Part shown: one piece after another, positions 1-9,417 of the stretch
How positions within the stretch are numbered: the stretch's first letter is position 1
How the letters are laid out: each line of letters starts with the position of its first letter
Source of the DNA: Massilia timonae CCUG 45783
GTDB lineage: Bacteria > Pseudomonadota > Gammaproteobacteria > Burkholderiales > Burkholderiaceae_D
Length of the DNA: 64,000 nucleotides
Direction of reading: 5' to 3'
NCBI RefSeq assembly: GCF_000315425.1
Contig: NZ_JH992926.1
Coordinates: 456,505-520,504 of the forward strand
Position numbers and translations under genes: made by a program
Notes under the pieces: generated by a model
Told to the model about the DNA's origin: nothing
Seen by the model: only the letters and a program-made list of their open reading frames with translations
Database searches by the model: none

Positions 1-722
1 CGCGCGGCGTCGAGCACGTAGCTGGTGCCGGCGCCCAGGATCAGCGTCAGGCCGTCGGCGCCCGCGAAGGCGATGCGCTGGCCATCGGCCGTCAACTTGC
101 CGCCATCGCTGATCACCTGCGCCTGGCTGGCGTAGGACATCACGTTGCCGCTCGGCGCCTGGTCGGGCAGCGCGAAGCCGGCCAGCGTACCGGTCGCATG
201 CAGCCGGCCATTGGCCACCGCGAGATGGGCGCCGTGACGGTCCGTCAGGGACACGGCGCCGCTGTAGCGGCCGGGCCGGTCGGCAGTCAGGCGCAGCACG
301 ATCACCTGGGCCGGGAAGCTCGCCCAGGCTTCGCGCCGGTAGCGCACGCCGCCATGCGTATACGTCACCGTGTGCACGCCACGCCCGAGGTCGAGCGTGC
401 GGCGATAGTCGGTCACCCCGCTTTCGTGGCCGGGCAGCTCGACCAGCAGGTCGCCGAAGGGCTGGAAGGCGCCCATGGTCTTGTCGTCGCCGGTCCACAA
501 GGTGATGTCGTTGAACTGCAGGTGTTCGCGGCCCGGCTGGCCGAACACCATGGCGCCGATGCGGCCATTGCCGATGGGGAGCGCCTCTTTTTCCCAGCCC
601 TGGTCGTCGTCCCGGGCCGGCCGATCGTAGCGCAGCATCATCTCAGGCGCGGCGGCGCTGATTGCCGCCAGCGAGAAGGCGCAGGCGCCCAGCAGGATGC
701 GCAGGCTGGAGAACATCTTCAT
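1..722 (-). CDS. GH95-type alpha-L-fucosidase, N-terminal part (3' end outside window)
   Basis: About 240 codons are visible; the gene runs off the left edge, so it is cut by the window and not shown to be broken. The start at 722 gives a signal peptide (MKMFSSLRILLGACAFSLAA...). The mature part opens with the GH95 N-terminal beta-sandwich signature: LRYDRPA, then WEKEALPIGNGRIGAMVFG, then LQFNDITLWTGD, and further on YRRTLDLGRGV and REAWASFPAQVIVLRL. GH95 enzymes remove terminal alpha-1,2-L-fucose or L-galactose, for example from xyloglucan side chains. The ATG overlaps the TGA of the upstream GH74 gene (ATGA, 719-722), so the two are co-transcribed and probably translationally coupled. The catalytic domain lies outside the window. 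Family call confident; exact sugar specificity not visible. Confidence 0.85.
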   Translation of the reverse strand, partial: MKMFSSLRILLGACAFSLAAISAAAPEMMLRYDRPARDDDQGWEKEALPIGNGRIGAMVFGQPGREHLQFNDITLWTGDDKTMGAFQPFGDLLVELPGHESGVTDYRRTLDLGRGVHTVTYTHGGVRYRREAWASFPAQVIVLRLTADRPGRYSGAVSLTDRHGAHLAVANGRLHATGTLAGFALPDQAPSGNVMSYASQAQVISDGGKLTADGQRIAFAGADGLTLILGAGTSYVLDAA

Positions 723-2908
723 ATCGGTCCCGGCCTTCCATAGACAATGCCGCGGCCGGCGGTGCTCATGTAGACCACGCCAAAGCGGTTCATGTCGCCG
801 ACGATGAAGTGGCCGTCGCCGGGGCCGCCGTACTGGTGGGCGTCGTCGTTGATGCGCTGCCAGCTGCGCCCCAGGTCGAGCGAACGGTGGACGCCGCGCA
901 CGCCCTTGACGCTGCCCCAGATGTAGACGGTCGGCTCGCGCTTGCCCGGTGCGGCCTTGCCGAAACCGACCGCGCCGCAGTAGCCGACGCCGGCCAGCGG
1001 CGCGAAGCTGGCGCCGCCATCGCGCGAGCGCACCAGGCCGCCGTCCTTGAGCGCCACCCACAGGTCGCCGTCGCGGCCCGGCAACGCACGAATCAGTCTG
1101 GAGCCGCCCGGCGGCAGGCTGGCGCGCGGCGCGAAGCTGGCGCCGCCATCTACGCTTGCCATCAGCGCCTTGTCGTCGTAGGCGTAGAACGCTTTCGGGT
1201 TGACCGGATCGGCGACCGCGCGCAAATCGCGTCCCGCCAGGCCCGCCACCGGCGTCCAGCTGGCGCCATCGTCAGCCGAGCGGTACAGGGTCGCCGATCC
1301 CTGCGGCGCATGCACGAGGGTCGCCCCGTCGCTCGACATCGCGACCCGCCCGCGCTTGCCCTGCAGCGTCGGCGTCCGGGTCCAGGTGTCGCCGCCGTCG
1401 CGCGTGATGAGCATGGCGTCGCCCACCCGCACCATGCTGCCGGGACGGCGGGCGGCGCCATCGAGCCCGGTGGTGGTGCCGATCTCGGGCTGGTGGATAC
1501 GGCCCGGGCGCGCCGGGTCGTCGTGCACGAAGCCGTCGTAGTCGCCGATGGCCGAGACCAGCGGCGCGCCCGGCAGGCTGACCAGGCCGAGCGGCACCGT
1601 CTCTTCCAGGCCCTTCACCGTGAAAGTCCAGGTGGCCGGCGTGGCGTCGATGTCGGGCGTGCGGAACACGCCGTTGCCGGACGTGACCCATACCGCGCGC
1701 GGATCGAGCGGATCGAATTCGACCGAGCCGGCCCAGTGGATCGCGTGACCCTCGAGCCAGGGCACGCCGGCCGCGTCGCGCCGGAAGCCGCGCGCGATGA
1801 CGTCGACCCAGTTGGCGCCGCCATCGTTCGACAGATAGACGCGGTCGCCGCGCGCATCGCCCTGGGCGATGAAGGTATTGATGGTGGAGACCACCAGCCG
1901 CCTGGGGTTGCGCGGGTCGACGCTGATCCCGGCGAACGGCCGGTTCGATCCCACCGGCGTCACGTTGCGCCATGCCCCGCTCGCGATCTCGTATTGCCAC
2001 ACCTGGCCGCGGTCGATCGGCTCGCTGCCGCTCTTGTCCGGGTGCGGACCGGCGCCGTTGGCATAGGTGATGTACAGCTTGCCGGCGCCGTCGAAGGCCG
2101 CGCGCTGCGGCATCAGGCCGGACGGGCTTCCCGCCACCGGCACGAAGGTCGCGCCGGCATCGTCGCTGCGGTACAGGTTCGGGCCGACGCTGCCGAAGCG
2201 CGACACGCCGACGAACAGCCGCTGCGCGCGCCCCTGCCTGACGCTGGCGGGGTCCGGCAACACGATGTTCAGGCCGACGTCGTTGGGCGTGGTGGTCACC
2301 GCCAGCGCCGGATTGCGCTGCCAGCTGCGTCCACCGTCGGCGCTTTCGAACAGGCCGTCGCGGCGCGAGCCCAGGTAGAGGCGCTTGCTCGGCCCCGGAT
2401 CGACGGCCAGCCGTTCGCCGCCCTGGCGTCCGAAGCCGTTGCCATGGGTCTTGAACTGGGCGCTGACGTCGACGACGTCGAAGCTCTTGCCGTAATCGGT
2501 CGAGCGCAGGATGGCGGTGCGGCCGCCGTTCAGGTAGGCGATCCCGGCCAGCAGCCACACATTGGCGGCGTTGTCGGGGTCGATCGCCAGCGCGTCGATG
2601 CCCAGCAAGCCCGTCTGGTCCTCGCCCACCCAATCGAGCAGCGGCGTCCAGCGGCCCTCCGTGGCGCGCCACAGGTAGGCGCCGCCGACGTCGGTGCGGG
2701 CGTAGGCGATGCCCGGTTCGCTGCGGCTCGGCACGATCGCGGTCACGAAGCCGCCGCCGCCGATGGCGACGCTGTCCCAGACATAGCCCGCGCCGTTCGG
2801 GACGACGGGGGCGGCCAAGGCTGCGGCGGCGACGCACACGGCCGCAACCACACCCAGGACCCTGCGCCAACCCATGCCGGGTCGGCGGGCGATCGTGGTA
2901 CGCATCAT
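719..2908 (-). CDS. Secreted GH74 xyloglucanase
   Basis: 729 aa with an N-terminal signal peptide (basic start, hydrophobic stretch to about residue 32, ending LAAP). The body is a double seven-bladed beta-propeller of the GH74 type. Many Asp-box turns are visible (RSTDYGKSF, ESADGGRSW, RSDDAGATF, LSNDGGANW, ITRDGGDTW, RSADDGASW, RSRDGGASF, RSLDLGRSW). The two expected catalytic aspartates are in YARTDVGGAY (D73) and SAIGDYDGF (about D456). GH74 enzymes cut the beta-1,4-glucan backbone of xyloglucan, either inside the chain or from reducing ends; which one cannot be told here. First gene of a minus-strand unit with the GH95 gene, divergent from the aldehyde dehydrogenase, with a LacI-type operator in the shared gap. 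Confidence 0.93.
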   Translation of the reverse strand: MMRTTIARRPGMGWRRVLGVVAAVCVAAAALAAPVVPNGAGYVWDSVAIGGGGFVTAIVPSRSEPGIAYARTDVGGAYLWRATEGRWTPLLDWVGEDQTGLLGIDALAIDPDNAANVWLLAGIAYLNGGRTAILRSTDYGKSFDVVDVSAQFKTHGNGFGRQGGERLAVDPGPSKRLYLGSRRDGLFESADGGRSWQRNPALAVTTTPNDVGLNIVLPDPASVRQGRAQRLFVGVSRFGSVGPNLYRSDDAGATFVPVAGSPSGLMPQRAAFDGAGKLYITYANGAGPHPDKSGSEPIDRGQVWQYEIASGAWRNVTPVGSNRPFAGISVDPRNPRRLVVSTINTFIAQGDARGDRVYLSNDGGANWVDVIARGFRRDAAGVPWLEGHAIHWAGSVEFDPLDPRAVWVTSGNGVFRTPDIDATPATWTFTVKGLEETVPLGLVSLPGAPLVSAIGDYDGFVHDDPARPGRIHQPEIGTTTGLDGAARRPGSMVRVGDAMLITRDGGDTWTRTPTLQGKRGRVAMSSDGATLVHAPQGSATLYRSADDGASWTPVAGLAGRDLRAVADPVNPKAFYAYDDKALMASVDGGASFAPRASLPPGGSRLIRALPGRDGDLWVALKDGGLVRSRDGGASFAPLAGVGYCGAVGFGKAAPGKREPTVYIWGSVKGVRGVHRSLDLGRSWQRINDDAHQYGGPGDGHFIVGDMNRFGVVYMSTAGRGIVYGRPGPI

Positions 2909-2980
2909 GTCTCCTGCCTGTATTTATTATTGGCTTGCTGGCAACCATGCTAATCAATAAAGGGGCGCTTGCAACAAAAA

Positions 2981-2994
2981 TGTTCGCGCTAACA
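2981..2994. promoter_or_regulatory. LacI-type operator in the GH74 / aldehyde dehydrogenase divergent gap
   Basis: TGTTCGCGCTAACA matches the palindrome TGTTAGCGCTAACA at 13 of 14 positions. It lies 73 bp upstream of the GH74 start and 105 bp upstream of the dehydrogenase start, so one bound repressor could control both directions. Related sites lie at 9400 and 10725, next to the xylose operon and the regulator. Binding is inferred from sequence only. Confidence 0.65.
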
Positions 2995-3098
2995 GAAAAC
3001 GTTATCATTTGGGCTGATTGTTTTATCGCCGATCCCGCAGCAGCGTCTGATTGCGTATGACATCAACGACCCAACCACTTCCAACCAGGAGACCCACA

Positions 3099-4676
3099 AT
3101 GAATATCAGCGGCGAAATGATCATCGGCCACCAGATCCTGCGCGGCGGCGCCGGCGCCGTGCGCGCCTACGACCCCGCAAAGAAGCAAGACCTGGAGCCC
3201 GAGTTCGGCCTGGCGACGCCGGCCGACCTGGCGCGTGCCTGTGAACTGGCCGATGCCGCCGTCGAGCCGTATCGCGCCCTGCCCCTGGAGCAGCGCGCAC
3301 GCTTCCTGGAGACGATCGCCCAGCGCATCCTCGACCTGGGCCCGACGCTGATCGAGCGCGCGTCGCAGGAAAGCGGCTTGCCGGCGGCCCGCCTGGAGGG
3401 CGAACGTGGCCGCACCGTGAACCAGCTGCGCCTGTTCGCCAAGGTGGTCCGCGACGGCCACTTCCTGGAAGCGACGCTGGATTCGGCCCTGCCCGAGCGC
3501 ACGCCGCCGCGCCCAGACCTGCGCATGCGCAAGATTCCGCTCGGCGCGGTCGCCGTCTTCGGCGCCAGTAACTTCCCGCTCGCGTTCTCGGTGGCCGGTG
3601 GCGACACCGCATCAAGCCTGGCCGCCGGTTGCCCGGTCGTGGTCAAGGCCCACAACGCCCACCTCGGCACGTCGGAACTGGTGGGCAAGGCGGTGCTGCA
3701 GGCGGCGCTCGAATGCGGCATGCCGGAAGGCGTGTTCTCGCTGCTGATCGGCGAAGGCAATCAGATCGGCGGCGACCTCGTGAGCCATCCGGCGATCCGC
3801 GCCGTCGGCTTCACCGGCTCGCGCGCGGGCGGCCTGGCACTAAGCCAGATCGCCGCGAAGCGCAAGGAACCGATTCCCGTGTACGCCGAAATGAGCAGCA
3901 TCAACCCGGTCTACCTGCTGCCGGGCGCGCTGGAGGCCGGCGGCGCAAAGCTGGCCGGCGCCTTCGTCGATTCGCTGACCCTGGGCGTCGGCCAGTTCTG
4001 CACCAACCCGGGCCTGGTGATCGGCCTGGCCGGCCCGCAGTTCGACGCCTTCCGCGACGCCGCCGCCGCCGCGCTCCAGCTCAAGCCCGCCGGCACCATG
4101 CTCACGGCCGGCATCCATCAAGCCTATGACAACGCCATCGGCAAACGCGCGGGCGTGGGCGGCGTGCAGCTGGTGGCGAACGGCAGCCAGGAAGGCCCGG
4201 GCTGCGCCGCGCGCGCCGCCCTGTATCAGTGCGACGCCGCGACCTTCCTCGCCAACCCGGCGCTGGAAGAAGAGATCTTCGGACCGGTTTCCTTGATGAT
4301 CGCCTGCCGCAATGAGGACGAGATCCTGGCCGTGACGCGCCACCTGGAAGGCCAGCTGACCGCCACCGTGCACGCCGTCGACAGCGACCATGCGCTGGCC
4401 GGCGCCCTGCTGCCGCTGCTGGAGCGCAAGGTGGGCCGCATCCTGTTCAACGGCTTCCCGACCGGCGTCGAGGTGTCGTACGCGATGGTCCACGGCGGGC
4501 CGTTCCCGGCGACCTCGGATGCGCGCAGCACCTCGGTCGGCGCGACCGCGATCGAGCGCTTCCTGCGGCCGGTGTGCTACCAGGACGTGCCGGCCGGCCT
4601 GCTGCCGGACGCGCTCAAGGACGGCAATCCGCTCGGCCTGGTGCGCCTGGTGGATGGTGAAGTGAAGCTCGCGTAA
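3099..4676 (+). CDS. 2,5-dioxovalerate (alpha-ketoglutarate semialdehyde) dehydrogenase
   Basis: 525 aa. The start at 3099 is chosen because AGGAGA lies 6 bp upstream; an in-frame extension upstream has no such site. Aldehyde dehydrogenase fold of the NADP-linked KGSADH subgroup: N158 in FGASNFPLAF, GFTGSRAGG at 237-245, general base E264 in VYAEMSSINP, nucleophile C301 in GQFCTNPG. The enzyme oxidises 2,5-dioxopentanoate to 2-oxoglutarate, the last step of oxidative pentose (Weimberg) and hexarate routes. Its place next to a Caulobacter-type xylose dehydrogenase and xylose importer points to D-xylose. It is convergent with xylH (22-bp gap) and divergent from the GH74 gene, with a LacI operator upstream. 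Confidence 0.9.
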   Translation: MNISGEMIIGHQILRGGAGAVRAYDPAKKQDLEPEFGLATPADLARACELADAAVEPYRALPLEQRARFLETIAQRILDLGPTLIERASQESGLPAARLEGERGRTVNQLRLFAKVVRDGHFLEATLDSALPERTPPRPDLRMRKIPLGAVAVFGASNFPLAFSVAGGDTASSLAAGCPVVVKAHNAHLGTSELVGKAVLQAALECGMPEGVFSLLIGEGNQIGGDLVSHPAIRAVGFTGSRAGGLALSQIAAKRKEPIPVYAEMSSINPVYLLPGALEAGGAKLAGAFVDSLTLGVGQFCTNPGLVIGLAGPQFDAFRDAAAAALQLKPAGTMLTAGIHQAYDNAIGKRAGVGGVQLVANGSQEGPGCAARAALYQCDAATFLANPALEEEIFGPVSLMIACRNEDEILAVTRHLEGQLTATVHAVDSDHALAGALLPLLERKVGRILFNGFPTGVEVSYAMVHGGPFPATSDARSTSVGATAIERFLRPVCYQDVPAGLLPDALKDGNPLGLVRLVDGEVKLA

Positions 4677-4698
4677 TCACCAACGACGTGGCCGCGTG

Positions 4699-5841
4699 TC
4701 AGCGGGTATTGCTGCGCGTGGCCACGTCCAGCCACACGGCCAGGGTCAGGATCAGGCCCTTGACGATCATCTGCCAGTAGGCGTCGACGTCGAGCATCGA
4801 CATGCCGTTGTCCAGGCTGGCCATCACCAGCGCGCCGACCAGCGCGCCATGCACGGTGCCGGCGCCGCCGCGCATCGAGGTGCCGCCGATGAAGCAGGCC
4901 GCGATCACGTCCAGCTCCGCCGACACGCCGGCCGACGGCGAGCCAGCCGCCAGGCGCGCGGTGTTGATCAAGCCCGCCAGCGCGCACATCAGCCCCATCA
5001 GGCCAAAGATCCACAGCTTGACCTTGCGCACGTCGATGCCGGACAGGCGGGTCGCCTCCATATTGCTGCCCACCGCATAGATGCGGCGGCCGAACACGGT
5101 CTGGCGCGCGATGTAGCTGAACACGCCCAGCAGGGTCAGGAGGATCAGCACCGGCAGCGGAATGCCTTCATAGCTGTTGAAGGTCGAGATCAGGCCCACC
5201 AGCACCACGCCGACGAGAAGCACACGAAACACCGAACGCCACAGCGCGATCACCGGCAAGCCGTGGCGCGCCTGGTTGACCCGCTGGCGCCAGGCCAGCA
5301 CGCCGGCCAGCACGAAGAGGAGCACGCCCAGCCCGATGCCCCACGCCGGCGGCAGATAGGCCTGCCCGATCTGCTCGAAGCCGGGCGAGACCGGCGCCAC
5401 GGTGGCGCCGTCGGTCAGGCCCAGCACCACGCCGCGGTAGGCCAGCATGCCCCCGAGGCCGACGATGAAGGACGGTATGCCGGCATAGGCGGTGAGATAG
5501 CCGTTGAGGAAGCCGCACAAGAGGCCCGCGCCCAGCACCACCAGGATCGACAGCGGCAGCGGCATGCCGTGGGTGACATCGAGCACCGCCGCCATCCCGC
5601 CCAGCAGGCCCAGGAGCGAACCGATCGACAGGTCGATCTCGCCGGCGATGATGACGAACACCATGCCGCAGGCCAGGATGCCGGTGATCGACATCTGGCG
5701 CATCAGGTTCGAGACGTTGCGCGCCGAAGTGAAACCGCCCTCGGTCATCCAGTGGAAGAAGGTCCAGATCAGGGCGACCGCCACCAGCAGCGCCAGGATT
5801 TTATATTGGGTGAACAGCCGCTTGAGTGTCGTTGTATCCAT
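4699..5841 (-). CDS. xylH: D-xylose ABC transporter permease
   Basis: 380 aa, close to E. coli XylH in length. Polytopic inner-membrane protein of the BPD_transp_2 (ribose/xylose) family, with repeated hydrophobic segments and the family stretches GEIDLSIGS and AAGSPSAG near the C-terminal half. It forms the channel through which XylF-delivered xylose passes, energised by XylG. Last gene of the minus-strand operon xylB-xylF-xylG-xylH, 16 bp after the xylG stop. No clear Shine-Dalgarno precedes its ATG, so translation may depend on coupling to xylG. Specificity is inferred from the very XylF-like binding protein next door. Confidence 0.9.
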   Translation of the reverse strand: MDTTTLKRLFTQYKILALLVAVALIWTFFHWMTEGGFTSARNVSNLMRQMSITGILACGMVFVIIAGEIDLSIGSLLGLLGGMAAVLDVTHGMPLPLSILVVLGAGLLCGFLNGYLTAYAGIPSFIVGLGGMLAYRGVVLGLTDGATVAPVSPGFEQIGQAYLPPAWGIGLGVLLFVLAGVLAWRQRVNQARHGLPVIALWRSVFRVLLVGVVLVGLISTFNSYEGIPLPVLILLTLLGVFSYIARQTVFGRRIYAVGSNMEATRLSGIDVRKVKLWIFGLMGLMCALAGLINTARLAAGSPSAGVSAELDVIAACFIGGTSMRGGAGTVHGALVGALVMASLDNGMSMLDVDAYWQMIVKGLILTLAVWLDVATRSNTR

Positions 5842-5857
5842 GGGTGTTATTTGCTTG

Positions 5858-7381
5858 TCAGGCCTGGCCCAGGGCGGCGGCCAGCACCGTCTCCTGGCTC
5901 AGGCCATCGTTGAGAAAATCGCCGCGCAGCCGGCCCTCCTGCAGCACCAGCACGCGGTCGGACACGCCCAGCACCTCGGCCAGCTCGGACGAGACCATGA
6001 CGATGGCGATGCCCTGGGCCGCCAGCTCCAGCATCAGGCGGTAGATCTCGAACTTGGCGCCGACGTCGACGCCGCGCGTCGGCTCGTCGAGGATCAGCAC
6101 CTTCGGGCCGGTGAGCAGCATCCGGGCCAGCACCGCCTTCTGCTGGTTGCCGCCCGAAAGCGCCGTGATCGGCAGCGCGGGGCTGGCGGTCTTGAGCGCC
6201 AGGCGCGCGATCTGTTCGCCAATCGCGCTGGCTTCCTCGCCGTCGTCGATGCGGGTCAGGTGCGCATAGCGCTGCAGCACCGACAGCGTGATGTTCTCGC
6301 CCACCGACAGGTCGCGCACGATGCCGTGGTGCTTGCGGTCCTCGGGCACCAGCGCGAAGCCGGCGCGGATCGCCTTCAAGGGGTCGGCGGTGTCGACCCG
6401 CTGGCCATCGAGCCAGACCTCGCCCTCGTGGCGGCCCGGATAGGCACCGAAGATCGCCGTCACCAGCTCGGTGCGGCCGGCGCCGACGATGCCGGCGATG
6501 CCGAGGATCTCGCCGCGCCGCACCTGGAACGAGACGTCGTCCACCTTCTTGCGGCGCGGGTTCTCGGGGTCGTAGCAGGTGATGTGGCGCGCCTCCATCA
6601 CCACCTCGCCGATGGCATGTGGCAGCGACGGATACATCTGGTTCATCTCGCGCCCGCACATCTGGGCGATGATCCGGTCCACGCTCATGTCGGGCATCGG
6701 TGTGGTGGCGATGTGCTTGCCGTCGCGGATGACGACGATGGTGTCGCAGATGGCCGCCACTTCCTCGAGCTTGTGCGAGATGTAGACGCAGGCCACGCCG
6801 CGCGCCTTCAGGTCGCGCACGGTCTCGAGCAGCACGTCGATCTCGGAGGCGCTGAGCGAGGCAGACGGCTCGTCGAGGATCAGCAGGCGCGCATTCTTGT
6901 TCAGCGCCTTGCCGATCTCGATCAGTTGCTGGTGGCCGCCGCCGTAGTGCTTCACCGGCAGCACCACGTTCACGTCCGGCAGGCGCAGGCCGCGCAGGAT
7001 CTCCTCGGCGCGCCGGTTCATGGCCGGATAGTCGAGCCGGCCGCCGGGCAAGGTGATCTCGTTCCCCAAAAAGATATTCTCGGCCACCGACAGCTCGGGC
7101 ACCAGCATCAGTTCCTGGTGGATGATGATGATCCCGGCCGCTTCGGTCTCGCGCACCGAGCGCGCGCGCAGGGGCTGGCCGTCCCACAGGATCTCGCCAT
7201 CCCAGCTGCCGTGCGGGTAGACCGCCGACAGCACCTTCATCAGGGTCGACTTGCCGGCCCCGTTCTCGCCGCACAGGCCCACGCACTCGCCCGGCCGGAT
7301 CGCCAGGTCGATGCCGTCCAGCGCCGGCACCCCGTCGAATCGCTTGGCGATTCCCTTCATTTCAAGCAGATAGCCCGGCAT
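5858..7381 (-). CDS. xylG: D-xylose ABC transporter ATP-binding protein
   Basis: 507 aa from the ATG at 7381, preceded by GGGAAG 8 bp upstream; a TTG five codons further up is an alternative. Two fused ABC domains as in all sugar importers of this class. The first has Walker [10 protein letters not shown], a degenerate signature (YGGGHQQL) and [11 protein letters not shown]. The second has a degenerate P-loop ([10 protein letters not shown]), signature LSGGNQQK and [11 protein letters not shown]. Only one fully canonical ATP site is expected, as usual in the family. It lies between xylF and xylH; a terminator-like hairpin lies between xylF and this gene and probably lowers its expression relative to the binding protein. 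Confidence 0.92.
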   Translation of the reverse strand: MPGYLLEMKGIAKRFDGVPALDGIDLAIRPGECVGLCGENGAGKSTLMKVLSAVYPHGSWDGEILWDGQPLRARSVRETEAAGIIIIHQELMLVPELSVAENIFLGNEITLPGGRLDYPAMNRRAEEILRGLRLPDVNVVLPVKHYGGGHQQLIEIGKALNKNARLLILDEPSASLSASEIDVLLETVRDLKARGVACVYISHKLEEVAAICDTIVVIRDGKHIATTPMPDMSVDRIIAQMCGREMNQMYPSLPHAIGEVVMEARHITCYDPENPRRKKVDDVSFQVRRGEILGIAGIVGAGRTELVTAIFGAYPGRHEGEVWLDGQRVDTADPLKAIRAGFALVPEDRKHHGIVRDLSVGENITLSVLQRYAHLTRIDDGEEASAIGEQIARLALKTASPALPITALSGGNQQKAVLARMLLTGPKVLILDEPTRGVDVGAKFEIYRLMLELAAQGIAIVMVSSELAEVLGVSDRVLVLQEGRLRGDFLNDGLSQETVLAAALGQA

Positions 7382-7401
7382 CGCACCACTTCCCAAGGCG
7401 T

Positions 7402-7437
7402 GAAAAAATCCCCGGACCGCAAACGCGGGCCCGGGGA
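7402..7437 (-). terminator. Intra-operon hairpin with U-run between xylF and xylG
   Basis: Read on the minus strand: a GC-rich stem (TCCCCGGGCCCGCG pairing with CGC..GGTCCGGGGA, one mismatch) with a TTT loop, followed by six T. This is an intrinsic terminator shape inside the operon, just after the binding-protein gene and just before xylG. Partial read-through would give more XylF than XylG/H, a common arrangement in binding-protein operons. Confidence 0.75.
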
Positions 7438-7453
7438 AAGGAGAGATTCGGAT

Positions 7454-8470
7454 TTATTTGCCGGCCAGCTGGCCCTGGGTGTAGAACCCGTCCTTCACCA
7501 GCAGGTCGACGTTCGACCTGGTCAGCAGGATCGGTTTGAGCAGCACGGTGCTGACCTGCTTGTAGCCGTTGTTAAGCTGGGCGTTATAGGCCGGCTTCTC
7601 ATTGCGCACCAGCTGCACGGCGAGGGTGGCGGCGCTGGTGGCGATGGTCTTGAGCGGCTTGTAGACCGTCATCGCCTGGGTGCCGGCGATCACGCGCCGC
7701 ACCGCGGCCAGGTCGGCGTCCTGGCCCGACACCGGCACCTTGCCGGCCAGCTTCTGCGCGGCCAGCGCCTGGATCGCGCCGCCGGCGGTGGCGTCGTTGG
7801 ACGCGACCACGGCGTCGATCTTGTTGCCGTTGGCGGTGAGCGCATTCTCGACGATCGACATCGCCTCGGATGCGCTCCAGTCCTTGACCCATTGGCGGCC
7901 GACGACCTTGATGTCGCCCTTGTCGATCAGCGGCTGCAGCACCTTCATCTGGCCTTCGCGCAGGATCTTGGCGTTGTTGTCGGTCGGCGCCCCGCCCAGC
8001 AGGTAGTAGTTGCCCTTCGGTTTCAGGCCGACGATCGACTGCGCCTGCAGCTCGCCCACCGCCTTGTTGTCGAACGAGATGTAGGCATCGACGTCGGCAT
8101 TCAGGATCAGGCGGTCGTACGACAGCACCTTGATCTTCGCCTTCTTCGCTTCGCGGATCGCATTGTTCAACACCGTGGCGTTGTAGGGCACGATCACCAG
8201 CACGTCGACGCCGCGCGAGATCAGGTTCTCGATCTGGGCGATCTGGCGCTGCTCGCTGGCGTCGGCCGACTGCACATAGACCTTGGCGCCGAGCTTTTCG
8301 GCCGCGCCGATGAAGTAATCGCGGTCGCGCGTCCAGCGCTCCAGCCGCAGGTCGTCGATCGAGAAGCCGATCTTGGGGTTCCTGGCGTCGGCCATGCTCG
8401 GCGCCGATGCGAACAGCAGCGCGCTGCCGAGTGCGATGGCGATGCCCATCTTCGTGAAGCCTTGTTTCAT
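7454..8470 (-). CDS. xylF: D-xylose periplasmic binding protein
   Basis: 338 aa from the ATG at 8470, with AAAGGAG 7 bp upstream; longer in-frame extensions upstream lack a ribosome site and a signal peptide. Signal peptide MKQGFTKMGIAIALGSALLF ending near SMADA. The mature protein is strikingly like E. coli XylF: GFSIDDLRLERWTRDRDYF, QIENLISRGVDVLVIVPYN, DAYISFDNKAVGELQA and VASNDATAGGAIQAL. It captures D-xylose in the periplasm for XylG/XylH. Second gene of the operon, 64 bp after the xylose dehydrogenase gene. Confidence 0.94.
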   Translation of the reverse strand: MKQGFTKMGIAIALGSALLFASAPSMADARNPKIGFSIDDLRLERWTRDRDYFIGAAEKLGAKVYVQSADASEQRQIAQIENLISRGVDVLVIVPYNATVLNNAIREAKKAKIKVLSYDRLILNADVDAYISFDNKAVGELQAQSIVGLKPKGNYYLLGGAPTDNNAKILREGQMKVLQPLIDKGDIKVVGRQWVKDWSASEAMSIVENALTANGNKIDAVVASNDATAGGAIQALAAQKLAGKVPVSGQDADLAAVRRVIAGTQAMTVYKPLKTIATSAATLAVQLVRNEKPAYNAQLNNGYKQVSTVLLKPILLTRSNVDLLVKDGFYTQGQLAGK

Positions 8471-8534
8471 CGTTGTCTCCTTTATTGTCGGCGCGCTCGC
8501 TTGCGCGGCGCGCCGTATTGACATTCCATTCGCG

Positions 8535-9341
8535 TCAGGCGCCGTACCAGCCGGCGTCGACGAAGTATTCGCGGCCGCTGCAGCGGCGCGCATTGTTCGA
8601 CGCCAGGAACAGCGACAGCGCCGCCACGTCCTGCATCTCGACCCGCGCCGGCAGGCACTGGCCGGCCAGGATGCGGTCTTCTTCGGCCGGCGTATGCCAC
8701 AACGCTTGCTGGCGCGGGGTGCGCACGGCGCCGGGCACCACGGTGTTGACACGGATATGGTCAGGCCCCAGGTCGCGCGCCAGCGCGCGACTGAGGCCCT
8801 CGATCGCGGCCTTGGCCGTCATGTACAGCGCCAGCTCGGTGTGCGGCAGGTGCCAGGAAATCGAACCGACATTGAGGATCACGCCGCCCTGCTGGCGCCG
8901 CATCGAACCGGCTGCCGCCTGGGCGCAGAAGAACTGGTGACGCAGGTTGACCGCCATCCGGTCTTCCCAGTACGCCGGCGTCACGTTTTCGATGCGGTGG
9001 CGGTCGTCGTTGGCGGCGTTATTGAGGAGGATGTCGATGCCGCCGGCCTCCTGCTCGATGGCGACGAAGCTCGCGGCGAGCGCATCGAGGTCGGTCAGGT
9101 CGCAATGGAAGAAACGTGGCGCATGCGGCGCGGCGTGAAGCGCTGCGGCCAGCGCCTGGCCCGGGGCATCCGCGATGTCGAGGAACCAGACCCGCGCTCC
9201 CTGGCCGACGAAGGCCCGGACCAGTTCGCTGCCGATCCCCGAGCCGCCCCCGGTGATGACGACCCGCTTGTCGCGCAGGTCCGGATAGGTCGCGTAGACC
9301 TGCGTCGGGGCGCCCGGCGTAGGGTCGGCATGTGCCGTCAT
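8535..9341 (-). CDS. xylB: D-xylose 1-dehydrogenase (SDR), Weimberg type
   Basis: 268 aa from the ATG at 9341, chosen for GGAGA 4-8 bp upstream; a longer in-frame start at 9383 is less likely. Classical short-chain dehydrogenase: GGGSGIG at 31-37, LNNAAND at 106-112, catalytic S160/S162 in VGSISWHL, Y173 and K177. Long stretches match the Caulobacter crescentus xylose dehydrogenase XylB as I remember it (KRVVITGGGSGIG, NDDRH, GSISWHL, VPGAVRT, DAGWYGA), which supports NAD-dependent oxidation of D-xylose to xylonolactone. The symbol follows Caulobacter usage and is not xylulokinase. First gene of the xylBFGH operon, behind a promoter and LacI-type operator. Confidence 0.85.
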   Translation of the reverse strand: MTAHADPTPGAPTQVYATYPDLRDKRVVITGGGSGIGSELVRAFVGQGARVWFLDIADAPGQALAAALHAAPHAPRFFHCDLTDLDALAASFVAIEQEAGGIDILLNNAANDDRHRIENVTPAYWEDRMAVNLRHQFFCAQAAAGSMRRQQGGVILNVGSISWHLPHTELALYMTAKAAIEGLSRALARDLGPDHIRVNTVVPGAVRTPRQQALWHTPAEEDRILAGQCLPARVEMQDVAALSLFLASNNARRCSGREYFVDAGWYGA

Positions 9342-9399
9342 GGTCGTCTCCAGATTATTCTGAGTATGATGGATGCGAAACACAGCCCCTTAACAGGAG

Positions 9400-9413
9400 T
9401 GTTAGCGCAATCA
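9400..9413. promoter_or_regulatory. LacI-type operator of the xylBFGH operon
   Basis: TGTTAGCGCAATCA matches TGTTAGCGCTAACA at 12 of 14 positions. It lies just downstream of the -10 of the predicted operon promoter, so it would cover the transcription start; a repressor bound here would block initiation. The adjacent LacI-family gene is the obvious candidate. Confidence 0.65.
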
Positions 9414-9417
9414 TCCC

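Noticed and set aside
1-722. GH95 gene as a truncated pseudogene.
   Set aside because: The frame is open to the window edge; only the window cuts it.
719-2908. Repeated SxDxGxxW-like units as a DNA repeat array.
   Set aside because: They are Asp-box turns of the beta-propeller, degenerate at DNA level and spaced as expected for GH74.
662-2953. Long open frame on the plus strand opposite the GH74 gene, and similar very long frames opposite the xyl genes (5504-8521) and purL.
   Set aside because: High G+C makes long antisense frames common. Their products are low-complexity Arg/Ala/His/Gln-rich and show no domains, while the other strand has clear enzymes.
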